From Thalassospira povalilytica (lineage in GTDB: Bacteria > Pseudomonadota > Alphaproteobacteria > Rhodospirillales > Thalassospiraceae): DNA of 64,000 bases. Of the stretch, positions 41,940-50,937 are shown piece after piece; position 1 is the first letter of the stretch, and each line of letters starts with the position of its first letter. The DNA is taken from assembly GCF_002844235.1 (NCBI RefSeq), contig NZ_PGTS01000007.1, positions 62,001 through 126,000 of the forward strand, read 5' to 3'. A program made the position numbers and the translations under genes. The notes under the pieces are model-generated. The model was not told where the DNA came from. It saw only the letters and a program-made list of their open reading frames with translations, and did no database searches.

Positions 41940-43157
41940 TCAGTTCGCGCCTTTCCAGGCCGGTTTCGGGAAGACAAGTTCATGGGCGCCTTCCATGCTG
42001 GTCGGGGCAACGCCGACAAATTTGCCGTCCTGCCACTGACCGACCTGCCAGAAGGTCTGGTCGCCCGGCTTGTAGGTGCCAAGGATGGTATCAAAGCCGC
42101 CTTTGGCCAGTTCGGCATTCACAGCTTCGCGGTCGGTGGAACCGGCACGCTCGATTGCCTGTTGCAGGGACTGAAGCGATGCCCAGTTGACGATCGATGC
42201 CCAGCGATCCGGTTCGCGACCGGCAAAGGCAATGTGACGTTTGATATAGTCGGCGATCTTCGGATCGTTTTCGCTGGCACCGCCAAGGCTTACGACGCCT
42301 TCGGCATCCGCGCCAAAGCGGTCCTTATACAGCGGGAAGGCCGTGCCGACACCGGCATAGAAAACTTTGGGGTTGAAGCCCAGAACGCGGGACTGCTCGG
42401 TCAGGCCAAGGGTGCCCGGCGGATAGGAGAAGGCAACAAAGGTGTCTGCACCAAGCGATTTGATGTCATTGACGATGGTTGCAAGATCCTGGGACCCCAG
42501 CGGATAGGTTTTGTCATAGACCAGATCAAAGTCGCGATCTTCAAGGGCGGCACGACCGGCCTTGGACAGTTCGATGCCAAAGCCGTCGGCAACGGCGATC
42601 ATGGCGACCTTGTCATTGATTTTGCCGGCGTCTTTCAGACCTTTGAGGAATTCGGCCATTTCGACGGCATATTGTTCACCGGTACCCAGCAGCCAATAGG
42701 AGTTTTTCCAGCGCTGAGCCAGTTGCGGTGCCTTGTCGGTCACAGCCGTACCGGCCAGATGGGCATAGCCCGCGCGATCAAGGATCGGCGCAACGGCAAG
42801 GTTCATGCCCGTGCCCCAGGGCGACAGGATGAAATCGACCTTGTCCTGGTTGATCAGGCGTTCAACCGCACGTACGGCTTCTTCGGAACTGGATCGGTCA
42901 TCATATTCGACGACTTCGATCGGGATCTGTTTGTCGCCGACTTTAAGGCCGCCGGCATCGTTGATTTCCTTGACCCACATTTCATAGTTGGGCGTGGTGC
43001 TGGTCGCAGCCCCCGGCGCGCCCGGCCCGGTTTTCGAAATGGCATAACCAATGCGATAGGTTTCCTGGGCATTGGCACCAAACAGCGTCGCGGTGCTCAT
43101 CAATGCGGTGGTCGCCGCAGCAATGGTCGCGATGCGCAGTTTTGCTGAAATTTGCAT
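41940..43157 (-). CDS. branched-chain-type ABC transporter substrate-binding protein
   Basis: A 405-residue periplasmic protein. The signal peptide is MQISAKLRIATIAAATTALM with cleavage after the ANA motif at about residue 29. ETYRIGYAISKTGPGAPGAA begins the Peripla_BP_6 fold, with EINDAGGLKVGDKQIPIEVV and DDRSSSEEAVRAVERLINQD following. It heads the liv-type operon with the aldehyde dehydrogenase at its end. The ligand is unknown; amino acids, amides and aromatic acids all fall in this family. A perfect inverted repeat lies 81 bases before its start. Confidence 0.88.
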   Translation of the reverse strand: MQISAKLRIATIAAATTALMSTATLFGANAQETYRIGYAISKTGPGAPGAATSTTPNYEMWVKEINDAGGLKVGDKQIPIEVVEYDDRSSSEEAVRAVERLINQDKVDFILSPWGTGMNLAVAPILDRAGYAHLAGTAVTDKAPQLAQRWKNSYWLLGTGEQYAVEMAEFLKGLKDAGKINDKVAMIAVADGFGIELSKAGRAALEDRDFDLVYDKTYPLGSQDLATIVNDIKSLGADTFVAFSYPPGTLGLTEQSRVLGFNPKVFYAGVGTAFPLYKDRFGADAEGVVSLGGASENDPKIADYIKRHIAFAGREPDRWASIVNWASLQSLQQAIERAGSTDREAVNAELAKGGFDTILGTYKPGDQTFWQVGQWQDGKFVGVAPTSMEGAHELVFPKPAWKGAN

Positions 43158-43473
43158 GCTTTTCCTCCTGATCTCTTTGCAGAGACGGTTTTCCCGTTTG
43201 CGCGTTATTTCAGGAGTTTAGGCAAAGAGATTCTGTTATTTACTTTGGGATTCAAAGTAAATCTCCGGCGTATCCTCCCGCCCATTAGTTCGCAGATGCA
43301 AAATAATGGGAACGCATTTTTAATATGTATTGTTGTTTTTGCGGTTCCTTTGACCGTCACTCTAGTAAGCGATGGAACCGTTCCAATGTAAAGATAGCGA
43401 AATTGACATTTTAAGACGAAAAATTGTACTTTTATACGTATAACCATTTGGAATGGATGGGCGATAAAAAGGC
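43158..43473. other. 316-bp divergent intergenic region between the liv-type operon and the AraC regulator
   Basis: AT-rich and without a gene. It contains the 25-base perfect inverted repeat at 43238-43262. The remainder, including a TTGACA at about 43404, should hold the two divergent promoters. Confidence 0.5.
43238..43262. promoter_or_regulatory. perfect 10-5-10 inverted repeat upstream of the liv-type operon
   Basis: ATTTACTTTG (43238-43247), spacer GGATT, CAAAGTAAAT (43253-43262). A perfect ten-base-arm palindrome in a promoter region is a strong operator candidate. The adjacent regulator is AraC-type, which more often binds direct repeats, so a second regulator is possible. Confidence 0.55.
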
Positions 43474-44451
43474 ATGTGTGCGCAGTCATCCCGCGATATC
43501 CCGGTATCCAGTCCGGCACGTCTGGCGGAAAATCCGTTTGAAGATCTGTTGCCGGTCACAGCACAGGCGATGATGGACCGGTTTGATCATCCGTTATCCC
43601 CGCAAAGCTGGGTGATGAATGATCCGGGGCGGCGCGACCGGTGTTATGCAGTGCTGTTATTGTCCGGGCGGGCGCAGATCGCCCTGCGCCAGGGGGTGAT
43701 TGATTGCAGGGCCCCGGCACTTGTGTGGTTGCCGCTTGGCGAAACGCAACGGTTTACGGTAACGGCGGGCAGCGAGGGTTATTTGCTGTCGGTGGCCGAT
43801 GATCTTGTCGCACGTCATTGCGGGGATGGGGCGGGTGTTGCCGGGGGTAGTATGGCCGGCGGGGGGCTTCCGCTTCGGCTTGCGGCCGATACGGTGCATA
43901 ATGTGACCCCGTCGGAAAACGGCGAAAACATTGCACATTTGCGCCGCAGTTTCGAGGCAATCCGGGCCGAGCTGATGCAAAATGCGCTGGGGGCCAGTCT
44001 TGTGGTCGGGGCGCATTTGCAGATCATTCTGACCATGGTGTTGCGTCTGGCCGAAAATGTGATGGAACAGCGCGACAAGCATCGACCGGGCTCGATTACC
44101 TTTCAGCGGTTCTTGCAGGTGCTTGAGCTTCATTTTCGCGAACACTGGAATGTGGCCGATTATGCCACCGCCCTTGGCGTCAGTGAAAGGCGGTTGGGAT
44201 CGGCTGTTTTGCGCGCAACCGGCAAGCCGCCGCTTACGGTTATTCATGACCGCGTGTTGCGCGAAGCCTGCATGCGGCTGGAACAAAGTCCGCTGGGTGT
44301 GGCACAGATTGCCTATGGGCTTGGTTTTCGCGACCCGGCCTATTTCAGCCGGTTTTTCAAACGCTATATGGGCGAGGCGCCCGGGGCATACCGGCGACTG
44401 CGCCGCGCGGCAGAACGGGTGCGCGATGATACCTTTGCCGCCTGGCCATAA
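43474..44451 (+). CDS. AraC-family transcriptional regulator
   Basis: A 325-residue regulator. The N-terminal half is a cupin-like ligand domain (YAVLLLSGRAQIALRQGVID; ALVWLPLGETQRFTV) and the C-terminal AraC domain spans about residues 215-315: WNVADYATALGVSERRLGSA and VAQIAYGLGFRDPAYFSRFF. It is divergent from the liv/aldehyde dehydrogenase operon and probably activates it in the presence of its substrate. The proteins carry no sign of damage. Confidence 0.9.
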   Translation: MCAQSSRDIPVSSPARLAENPFEDLLPVTAQAMMDRFDHPLSPQSWVMNDPGRRDRCYAVLLLSGRAQIALRQGVIDCRAPALVWLPLGETQRFTVTAGSEGYLLSVADDLVARHCGDGAGVAGGSMAGGGLPLRLAADTVHNVTPSENGENIAHLRRSFEAIRAELMQNALGASLVVGAHLQIILTMVLRLAENVMEQRDKHRPGSITFQRFLQVLELHFREHWNVADYATALGVSERRLGSAVLRATGKPPLTVIHDRVLREACMRLEQSPLGVAQIAYGLGFRDPAYFSRFFKRYMGEAPGAYRRLRRAAERVRDDTFAAWP

Positions 44452-44493
44452 AGGTATCTAGACTGTTGCGGATGCTTTTTAGGGGAGTAGACA

Positions 44494-44823
44494 ATGGGAA
44501 CACCGGAAAAATTTACAGAGGCAATGTTCGCCAACTACCGGGCGGCAAAAGCCGAGCTTGGCTACAATGCAACTTACTTTCTCAAAATGCTCAATGATAG
44601 GAAGGGCGTTGGTACTGCACGCGCGCTACTAGCTTCACCTCGGCATCATGATGGTTATACAGAGCTATACAAGCTTCAGAGACTTGACCTGAGCGTTGAG
44701 GCATTGGTGCTAAACGAAGAGTGGAGAGACTTGTTTTTGCCTGAAGAATTAGACATCGCCCGAAATAGGTTGCGCGAAGCTGGATGTGACGAAACTGGCA
44801 GGAGCTTGAAGTCAAAACCGTAA
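44494..44823 (+). CDS. hypothetical protein, small helical domain
   Basis: A 109-residue protein with AGGGGAG eight bases before the ATG. The pattern GVGTARALLASPRHHDGYTELY followed by LDLSVEALVLNEEWRDLFLP and ELDIARNRLREAG recalls a short domain that I have seen at the ends of various bacterial proteins of unknown role, but I cannot name it. Base composition is lower in GC than the flanks, so it may be acquired. It stands alone between the AraC gene and the DUF3750 gene, both in the same direction. Confidence 0.7.
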   Translation: MGTPEKFTEAMFANYRAAKAELGYNATYFLKMLNDRKGVGTARALLASPRHHDGYTELYKLQRLDLSVEALVLNEEWRDLFLPEELDIARNRLREAGCDETGRSLKSKP

Positions 44824-44881
44824 GGGTATGACATGGCGAATGTCGCGAAAATGTATCAACGGCTCACGGCTTGTTGAATGC

Positions 44882-44931
44882 CGATCAAAGTTGCGTTGCC
44901 TTTTTTTGATCTTACTTCTTCGCTTTGATCG
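44882..44931. promoter_or_regulatory. nested inverted repeats upstream of the DUF3750 gene
   Basis: CGATCAAAG (44882-44890) and CTTTGATCG (44923-44931) are a perfect nine-base inverted pair with a 32-base T-rich centre. A second, imperfect pair (TTGCGTTGC near 44891 and GCAACGCGAA near 44943) crosses it. They may act as terminator for the upstream gene or as alternate RNA folds before the downstream start. Confidence 0.35.
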
Positions 44932-44971
44932 TAATGTTATTGCAACGCGAAATCAGATTGGATGAAAAACC

Positions 44972-45820
44972 TTGGGTAAAGGCAAAACACTTCTTCTTGG
45001 GCTTGTCGCGGTTCTGGTCCTGCCATTCGGGATCAGTCTTGCCGAAGATCCGCCCGGTCAGGACAAGAAAGAAAGCTATACCTGGCGCAATGCGCCGCGC
45101 TATTCATCGGGGGTTGCGCCAAGTGCGCAGGATCATGCCAATCAGGCCATTGTCATGGTGATGGCAGCCGATACATTTGGCTGGCGCGGATATTTTGCGG
45201 TTCATCCATGGATCATTTTCAAGCGTGCCGGTGAAACCAGCTATACCCGTTATGACGTAGTTGGCTGGGGTGGCGGCAATGTGGTCCGCAAGAATTACGC
45301 GATCCCCGATGGCCTGTGGTTCGGGGCCAAGCCGAAAGTTCTGGCCGATCATCGCGGCGAGGCGGCAGAAGCCCTGATTGACGAGATCGAGGCCGCGGTG
45401 GCGAGCTATCCGTTCCCCAATGAATATCGCAGCTATCCGGGGCCGAACAGCAACACCTTCATCGCCCATATCGGACGCGAGGTCCCCGACCTTGATCTTG
45501 ATATGCCGGCCAATGCGATTGGCAAGGATTACCGCCCGATCACCAATCCGGTGGGCATGTCATCAAGCGGGCAGGGTGTTCAGGCCAATCTGCTTGGCGT
45601 TCTTGGATTGTCGGTCGGGCTTGAAGAAGGCATCGAGTTCAATGTGCTGGGCCTGAATTTCGGGATCGATTTCAATCGCCCGGCCTTGCGGTTGCCGTCG
45701 GTTGGACGGCTTGGCATGGATAATGTCGCATCCGAGGATAATGACGACGATGTTGCGACAAGCGAAGAAGCGCAGCATCGCAACGAACAGGCAGAAGTTC
45801 TTGCCGGACCAAGCAGCTAG
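44972..45820 (+). CDS. DUF3750 domain-containing secreted protein
   Basis: A 282-residue protein from TTG 44972; the signal peptide GKGKTLLLGLVAVLVLPFGI with cleavage near SLA supports this start, as the closer ATG at 44962 stops after five codons. The core shows HPWIIFKRAGETSYTRYDVV, YAIPDGLWFGAKPKVLADHR and YPGPNSNTFIAHIGREVPDL, matching DUF3750, a likely membrane-proximal or periplasmic family related in look to NlpC/lysozyme-like domains. The role is unknown. The last 40 residues are acidic and disordered. It precedes an MFS carrier by 112 bases. Confidence 0.8.
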   Translation: MGKGKTLLLGLVAVLVLPFGISLAEDPPGQDKKESYTWRNAPRYSSGVAPSAQDHANQAIVMVMAADTFGWRGYFAVHPWIIFKRAGETSYTRYDVVGWGGGNVVRKNYAIPDGLWFGAKPKVLADHRGEAAEALIDEIEAAVASYPFPNEYRSYPGPNSNTFIAHIGREVPDLDLDMPANAIGKDYRPITNPVGMSSSGQGVQANLLGVLGLSVGLEEGIEFNVLGLNFGIDFNRPALRLPSVGRLGMDNVASEDNDDDVATSEEAQHRNEQAEVLAGPSS

Positions 45821-45932
45821 TCCCTGATCCCGATAGCCGATCCCGTCGGGCGGCGTTTGGTTTAAATGCTTGCCATTTCGATGAAATGCGGCGAAATCTT
45901 GGGTTCATAAGAACCATTCGCAAGGCTTGGCC

Positions 45933-47150
45933 GTGTTTTCCCAAATCAGTCTGCTGGCCCGTCCGGGCCAAATCCCCGCGACCGTCTGGATCCTTGGGTT
46001 TGTCAGTCTTCTTATGGATGTGTCCTCGGAGATGGTGCAAACCCTGTTGCCGCTTTATATGGTTTCAGGGCTCGGATTGTCGGCGGTGACCATCGGACTG
46101 ATCGAGGCCATCGCCATCGCAACCGCAACCGCGACCAAATTATGCGCCGGTGTGTTTTCCGATCTGATCGGATCGCGCAAATGGCTTGTTGTGGTCGGGT
46201 ACGGGTTTGGCGCGCTGGCCAAGCCGTTCTTTCCCCTTGCCGAAGGCTTGGGCGCGATTGTTGCCGGACGGTTTGTTGACCGGGTTGGCAAGGGCATTCG
46301 CAGTGCGCCGCGTGATGCGCTGATTGCCGACGCCGCCCCGGCCGATAAACGCGGTGCCTGTTTCGGGTTACGCAAATCCCTTGATACGGTCGGCGGCTTT
46401 GTCGGGCCATTGATTGCCGTTCTGGTCATGATGGCTTCGGGCGGGGATTTCAGGCTGGTATTCTGGCTTGCGGTTATACCGGCTGTGCTGGCGGTGGCGA
46501 TGCTGGTGGCAGGTATCCGCGAACCGGAAACCGCACAGGGCCGCGACGGGCGTCAGACCATAATCGATCTTTTGAAACGTTCCGGTGATCTGGGGCGCGG
46601 TTTCTGGCTTGTCATGGCGGCAGCGGCAATTTTGATGCTGGCCCGGTTTAGCGAGGCATTTTTACTGCTGCAAGCAGGCACGGTCGGGATTGCGGCAAGT
46701 TATGTGCCGCTGGTTCTGGTGTTGATGCATCTGGTTTACGGCCTGTGTGCCTATCCGGTCGGGGTGATGTCGGACCGGATCGGGCGGCGCGGGCTTCTGG
46801 TGGGCAGCATTGCGGTGCTGGCGCTGGCCGATCTGGTCATTGCCTTTGCGCCGGGGATTGCCGGCTATGTGATTGGCATCGGGCTTTGGGGGCTGCATAT
46901 GGGCATGTCACAGGGGCTGATTGCGACGCTGGTTGCCGATCACAGTCAGGAACGTCTGCGCGGCACGGCCTTCGGGGTGTTTAACCTGGTCTGCGGCGTT
47001 GCGCTGATGCTGGGCAATGTGATGGCCGGGCTGATCTGGGAACAGTTTGGCACCTATATGACCTTTGTTGCCGGCGCCGTGGCCTGTGTGATGGCCCTGA
47101 TCCTGTTCGGGGTGGTGGTTATGCGGGGACAGACGCCGGGCGCGAGATAG
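45933..47150 (+). CDS. MFS transporter
   Basis: A 405-residue carrier with twelve helices. I chose GTG 45933, seven bases after AAGG; a TTG six bases earlier has no room for a ribosome site. The first span segment (GFVSLLMDVSSEMVQTLLPL) and GRFVDRVGKGIRSAPRDALI are typical of a subgroup often found near metal or drug resistance genes; the A-motif region reads GVFSDLIGSRKWLVVVGYG. The substrate is unknown. It converges on the TspO gene. Confidence 0.83.
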   Translation: MFSQISLLARPGQIPATVWILGFVSLLMDVSSEMVQTLLPLYMVSGLGLSAVTIGLIEAIAIATATATKLCAGVFSDLIGSRKWLVVVGYGFGALAKPFFPLAEGLGAIVAGRFVDRVGKGIRSAPRDALIADAAPADKRGACFGLRKSLDTVGGFVGPLIAVLVMMASGGDFRLVFWLAVIPAVLAVAMLVAGIREPETAQGRDGRQTIIDLLKRSGDLGRGFWLVMAAAAILMLARFSEAFLLLQAGTVGIAASYVPLVLVLMHLVYGLCAYPVGVMSDRIGRRGLLVGSIAVLALADLVIAFAPGIAGYVIGIGLWGLHMGMSQGLIATLVADHSQERLRGTAFGVFNLVCGVALMLGNVMAGLIWEQFGTYMTFVAGAVACVMALILFGVVVMRGQTPGAR

Positions 47151-47188
47151 GCGAGAGCGCAAAACAGGCCGTGAAATTGGCCCTGATC

Positions 47189-47728
47189 CTAGCCGTTAAG
47201 ATGCCAGATCGCCCCGTTCAGAAGGGTAGCAAACCCGACCCAAAGCACATAGGGGATCAGAAGGATGCCCGCCAGCCGGTCAATTTTGAGAAACATCGCG
47301 CAATTGACGATGATCAGGGCAAGCAGGATCACAATATCGACCAGCCCCCAAAAAGGTGACTGGGCGCCAAAGAACAAAAATGACCATGCGAGATTAAGCG
47401 TCAGCTGGAGCCCGTAAACAATAAACAGGCCCTTGGCATTGGCGATGCCGGCTTTGAGCCAGACCCGCCAGCCGCTAAAGGCGATCAGGAAATAAATGAT
47501 GGTCCACATCGGACCAAACAGCCAGTTTGGCGGATTGAAGGCCGGTTTCTGCAAGCCTGCGTACCAGTCATTGACACTGGTTGCGGTTACGGCACCACCT
47601 GCGGCCGATATGATCAGGCACAATACCATAAAGGCAATCAGCGCAAAGACCCGGGTGCGGTGATTGGGGGTACGGTGATTGGGGGTGCGGGTTTCGGCAT
47701 GTGGATCACGCATTTCCATTCCGATCAT
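47189..47728 (-). CDS. tspO: TspO/MBR-family tryptophan-rich sensory protein
   Basis: A 179-residue five-helix protein. WYAGLQKPAFNPPNWLFGPM is the family's signature, followed by WTIIYFLIAFSGWRVWLKAG and QLTLNLAWSFLFFGAQSPFWG. TspO binds porphyrins and is tied to oxygen, light and stress signalling. The N-terminus has a 12-base duplication that gives TPNHRTPNHR. Starts at 47728, 47719 or 47713 are possible; only the first was taken. It is 38 bases from the converging MFS gene and shares no operon. Confidence 0.9.
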   Translation of the reverse strand: MIGMEMRDPHAETRTPNHRTPNHRTRVFALIAFMVLCLIISAAGGAVTATSVNDWYAGLQKPAFNPPNWLFGPMWTIIYFLIAFSGWRVWLKAGIANAKGLFIVYGLQLTLNLAWSFLFFGAQSPFWGLVDIVILLALIIVNCAMFLKIDRLAGILLIPYVLWVGFATLLNGAIWHLNG

Positions 47729-47816
47729 TTGGGGCAGCCATGTGGTGATAGTCGCATGTTTCGGACATCATAACCACATGGCATGCGTTTCGAAATCGGC
47801 TTGGCTGGTACCCGGT

Positions 47817-49034
47817 TTATGCAGCCCTTTTGCCCCATCGCGGAAACGGATCAGGCAGATTGGCATAACGCGCCGGATCAAAGGATGAGGCCAGAATATC
47901 GTCAGCCTCATCGACAAGGCAGTCCGAAAGACGTTGGCGCAAGGCGGCTTCGTTCATGTTCTGACCGATAAAGACGATTTCCTGACGGCGATCGGCAAAG
48001 ACCGGATCCCATTTTGAAAATACCATATCGCGCCATGCCGGATTGTCAGGCCATTGATCACGCGGAACCGCGCACCACCATGTGCCAAGGGCCTCTGTCT
48101 TGACAGCAGCCCCGGCCTGACTGATTTCACCGACCCAGTCCGGGCGGGTCGCCAGCCAGAAATGCCCCTTTGCACGCAGGACGCCTGGCCATTCGCTATT
48201 GATGAAGGCGTGAAACCGTTGCGGGTGAAAGGGCAGGGATGTGCGGAAGGTAAAGCTTTTGATCCCGTATTCTTCGGTCTCGGGCACGTGATCGGCAAAG
48301 CCATAGAGTTCCTTGGCCCACAGCGGATGATTTTGCGCCCGTTCAAAATCAAACCGTCCGGTATTGAGGATGCGTTGTGGGTCTACGATGCTGTTGGTGG
48401 TTTCGATGATTTCGGCATCGGCATTCAGGGCCCTTAGAATGGCCAGTACCGATTGGCGTTGTTCGGTATCGACAAGATCAAGCTTGTTAACAACGATCAC
48501 ATCGGCGAATTCGATCTGATCAACCAGAAGATCAACAATCGATCTGTCATCCCCGTCGCCCAGGCTTTCGCCGCGGTCGGACAGAAAGTCGGTGGAACTG
48601 TAATCGGCAATCATGCGCGCGGCATCGACAACCGTCACCATGGTATCAAGACGGGCAATATCACCAAGCGACTGGCCGTTTTCATCGCGAAAATCAAAGG
48701 TAGCCGCGACTGGCAACGGTTCGGAAATACCGGTTGATTCAATCAGCAGATAGTCAAAGCGTCCCTGTTCGGCGAGGCGGCGGACCTCGGCCAGAAGATC
48801 ATCGCGCAAGGTGCAGCAAATGCAGCCATTGGTCATTTCGACCAGCTTTTCATCGGTCAGGGAAAGCTCCGACCCGCCATTGCGCACAAGGTCGGCATCA
48901 ATATTGACCTCGGACATGTCATTGACAATGACCGCAACTCGCAAGCCACGGCGGTTGTTGAGAACATGATTGAGAAGAGTGGTTTTGCCTGCACCAAGAA
49001 AGCCGGACAGAACAGTAACGGGAAGGCGTTTCAT
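47817..49034 (-). CDS. CobW/COG0523-family GTPase, probable zinc metallochaperone (ZigA/YjiA-like)
   Basis: A 405-residue GTPase from ATG 49034 ([11 protein letters not shown]); the open frame extends into the palindrome upstream. Walker [16 protein letters not shown], the CxCC metal motif in [33 protein letters not shown] and the guanine-specific NKLD in VVNKLDLVD are present. The C-terminal CobW_C domain includes [20 protein letters not shown]. Such proteins deliver zinc under starvation. A 30-base palindrome resembling the alphaproteobacterial Zur box covers the promoter, which strongly supports zinc. Confidence 0.9.
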   Translation of the reverse strand: MKRLPVTVLSGFLGAGKTTLLNHVLNNRRGLRVAVIVNDMSEVNIDADLVRNGGSELSLTDEKLVEMTNGCICCTLRDDLLAEVRRLAEQGRFDYLLIESTGISEPLPVAATFDFRDENGQSLGDIARLDTMVTVVDAARMIADYSSTDFLSDRGESLGDGDDRSIVDLLVDQIEFADVIVVNKLDLVDTEQRQSVLAILRALNADAEIIETTNSIVDPQRILNTGRFDFERAQNHPLWAKELYGFADHVPETEEYGIKSFTFRTSLPFHPQRFHAFINSEWPGVLRAKGHFWLATRPDWVGEISQAGAAVKTEALGTWWCAVPRDQWPDNPAWRDMVFSKWDPVFADRRQEIVFIGQNMNEAALRQRLSDCLVDEADDILASSFDPARYANLPDPFPRWGKRAA

Positions 49035-49044
49035 CAGATCGACC

Positions 49045-49074
49045 ATAAATGTTATGTTATAACGTAACATTTAT
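49045..49074. promoter_or_regulatory. Zur-like 30-bp palindrome upstream of the metallochaperone gene
   Basis: The 30 bases ATAAATGTTA-TGTTATAACG-TAACATTTAT are palindromic except for one mismatched pair. The core GTTATGTTATAAC-type sequence matches the alphaproteobacterial Zur box as I recall it. It ends about ten bases before the chosen ATG at 49034, so bound repressor would cover the start region. A Zur-type zinc repressor would shut the gene off when zinc is plentiful. Confidence 0.75.
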
Positions 49075-49220
49075 GAGGAAGGGAGCCGTAATGCAATCAA
49101 AAAAGTAAGACGTCCCGAAAGGCTTGCCAGAAAGGCCTGGCAAAAGGCCTGGAAAAATGGGCGGGTAAAGGGGGAAGGTAATAGGTGGGGGCACAAGCTG
49201 CCGGTACAGACGATCCGGTC

Positions 49221-49253
49221 AAAAAAAAAGACCCGGCAGGGACCGCCGGGTCT
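49221..49253 (-). terminator. Rho-independent terminator of the minus-strand glutathione transferase gene
   Basis: On the minus strand, AGACCCGGC and GCCGGGTCT form a nine-base stem with a seven-base loop, then eight or nine T residues. A textbook terminator. Confidence 0.9.
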
Positions 49254-49262
49254 GTTTCGGTA

Positions 49263-49958
49263 TCAGGCCGGTTTGGATGTCTGTCCAAACAGGATTTTCT
49301 TGCCTTCTTCCGTCACAGCAGGCTGTGCGGTGAATGGTTCGGCGGCCTTGTAGGCGGCAATGGTGGCCGGGCGCGCCTTGATGGTTTCAAACCAGCGTTT
49401 CAGGTTCGGGAAGTCATTGAGATCCTGTTGCTGTTTTTCATGGCTGACGATCCACGGATAGGATGCCATGTCAGCAATGGTATATGCATCACCGGCAATG
49501 AAGTCGCGGCCTTCGAGACGCTTGTTCAGCACACCGTAAAGACGGTTGGTCTCGTTGACGTAACGCGTGATGGCATAGGGGATTTTTTCAGGGGCATAGG
49601 TGCCGAAATGATGGTTCTGCCCGGCCATCGGACCGAGTCCGCCCATCTGCCAGAACAGCCATTCCATTACCGTTTTGCGGCCGCGTATATCAGTCGGCAG
49701 GAACTTGCCGGTCTTTTCGGCGAGATATTGCAAGATCGCCCCGGATTCAAACACCGTTATGGCATCGCCGCCATCTGCCGGATCATGGTCGATGATGGCC
49801 GGCATGCGATTGTTTGGCGAAAAGGCCAGGAATTCCGGCTTGAACTGGTCACCGGCACTGATATTGACCGGGAAAATCTTGTAATCCAGCCCGGCTTCTT
49901 CAAGGAACAGCGTGATCTTGTGGCCGTTCGGGGTGGGCCAGTAATAAAGGTCAATCAT
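49263..49958 (-). CDS. glutathione S-transferase family protein, YfcG/YghU-like
   Basis: A 231-residue protein from ATG 49958. The N-terminal thioredoxin-fold domain shows MIDLYYWPTPNGHKITLFLE with the YfcG-type Thr/Asn active site, RMPAIIDHDP and ESGAILQYLAEKTGKFL (glutathione-binding Glu-Ser). The C-terminal helical domain has WQMGGLGPMAGQNHHF, typical of the nu-class enzymes that act as disulfide-bond reductases or organoperoxidases. It is divergent from a second, similar transferase, with 154 bases between. Confidence 0.88.
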   Translation of the reverse strand: MIDLYYWPTPNGHKITLFLEEAGLDYKIFPVNISAGDQFKPEFLAFSPNNRMPAIIDHDPADGGDAITVFESGAILQYLAEKTGKFLPTDIRGRKTVMEWLFWQMGGLGPMAGQNHHFGTYAPEKIPYAITRYVNETNRLYGVLNKRLEGRDFIAGDAYTIADMASYPWIVSHEKQQQDLNDFPNLKRWFETIKARPATIAAYKAAEPFTAQPAVTEEGKKILFGQTSKPA

Positions 49959-50112
49959 GGGCTTGGGGCTCCTGTGATGATTTTTGAGTGGCAGGGTCAA
50001 TAAAGGAACCTTGCCAACTGAGACATTATCGGTCAATTTAAAACGAACGTTCCAAAATGCAATACCGGGTCACAGCTTTGTGTTATCAGGCGGGCCCGCA
50101 AGGAGACCATTG

Positions 50113-50805
50113 ATGATCCGCTTCTATTTTCATCCGACCCCGAACCCGCAGAAAATCTCGATGATGCTTGAGGCATCCGGGCTTGAATATGAAGTTCTGC
50201 CGGTCGACACCCGCAAGGGTCAGCAACATGACCCGGCCTTTCGCGCGGTCAATCCCAATGGCAAGGTGCCAGCCATTGTCGATACCGACGGGGCCGGCGG
50301 CACGGAAGTCCGGGTGTTTGATTCCAATGCCATCCTGATGTATCTGGCCGAAAAGTCCGGCAAGTTTCTGGGCAAGCCGGAAGATCGTGGCGAGCTTCTT
50401 TCATGGTTGATGTTCATTGCCACCGGTCTTGGTCCGTTTTCCGGTCAGGCGGTGCATTTCCAGTATGTCGCCCCGGAAGGCAGCGATTATGGTGTGAACC
50501 GTTACCGCAATGAAATCGCCCGGCATTATCAGGTTCTTGAAGATCATATGAAGGGCCGTGAATTTATTGTCGGCGATGAAATGACCATCGTTGATATTTC
50601 GGCCTGGGGCTGGATCGACAAGGCGCCCTATGTGCACAAGAACCCGGATGTGATGGATAACTATCCCAACCTGAAACGCTGGTTCGCGGCGATGAACAGT
50701 CACCCGGCGGCAATTGCCGCACGCGATGTCGGCAAAGGTCACAGCTTCAAGACCGAAATGGACGAAGACGCCAAACGCGCAATGTTCCCGTCAAACTACG
50801 TTTGA
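50113..50805 (+). CDS. glutathione S-transferase family protein, nu-class-like
   Basis: A 230-residue protein from ATG 50113 (AGGAG eight bases before). It starts MIRFYFHPTPNPQKISMMLE, with NGKVPAIVDTDG and DSNAILMYLAEKSGKFLG for glutathione binding and a GLGPFSGQAVHFQYVAPEG segment like the YfcG group. It is related to its divergent neighbour by the same motifs at the same positions, so the pair may come from an old duplication and inversion. The exact substrate is unknown; oxidative or xenobiotic stress roles are likely. Confidence 0.88.
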   Translation: MIRFYFHPTPNPQKISMMLEASGLEYEVLPVDTRKGQQHDPAFRAVNPNGKVPAIVDTDGAGGTEVRVFDSNAILMYLAEKSGKFLGKPEDRGELLSWLMFIATGLGPFSGQAVHFQYVAPEGSDYGVNRYRNEIARHYQVLEDHMKGREFIVGDEMTIVDISAWGWIDKAPYVHKNPDVMDNYPNLKRWFAAMNSHPAAIAARDVGKGHSFKTEMDEDAKRAMFPSNYV

Positions 50806-50937
50806 TTGGGCATTCCTTTGTGAGAGCGATCACGCCGGGAAGTTTGGTCTTGCAATGAATGCATCTTTAAAGTGCAATAGTTGTTATATTTTGCAATCAA
50901 AAGGCCATGCCCAAACTTTTCGAAAGAGGTTGCTTGC

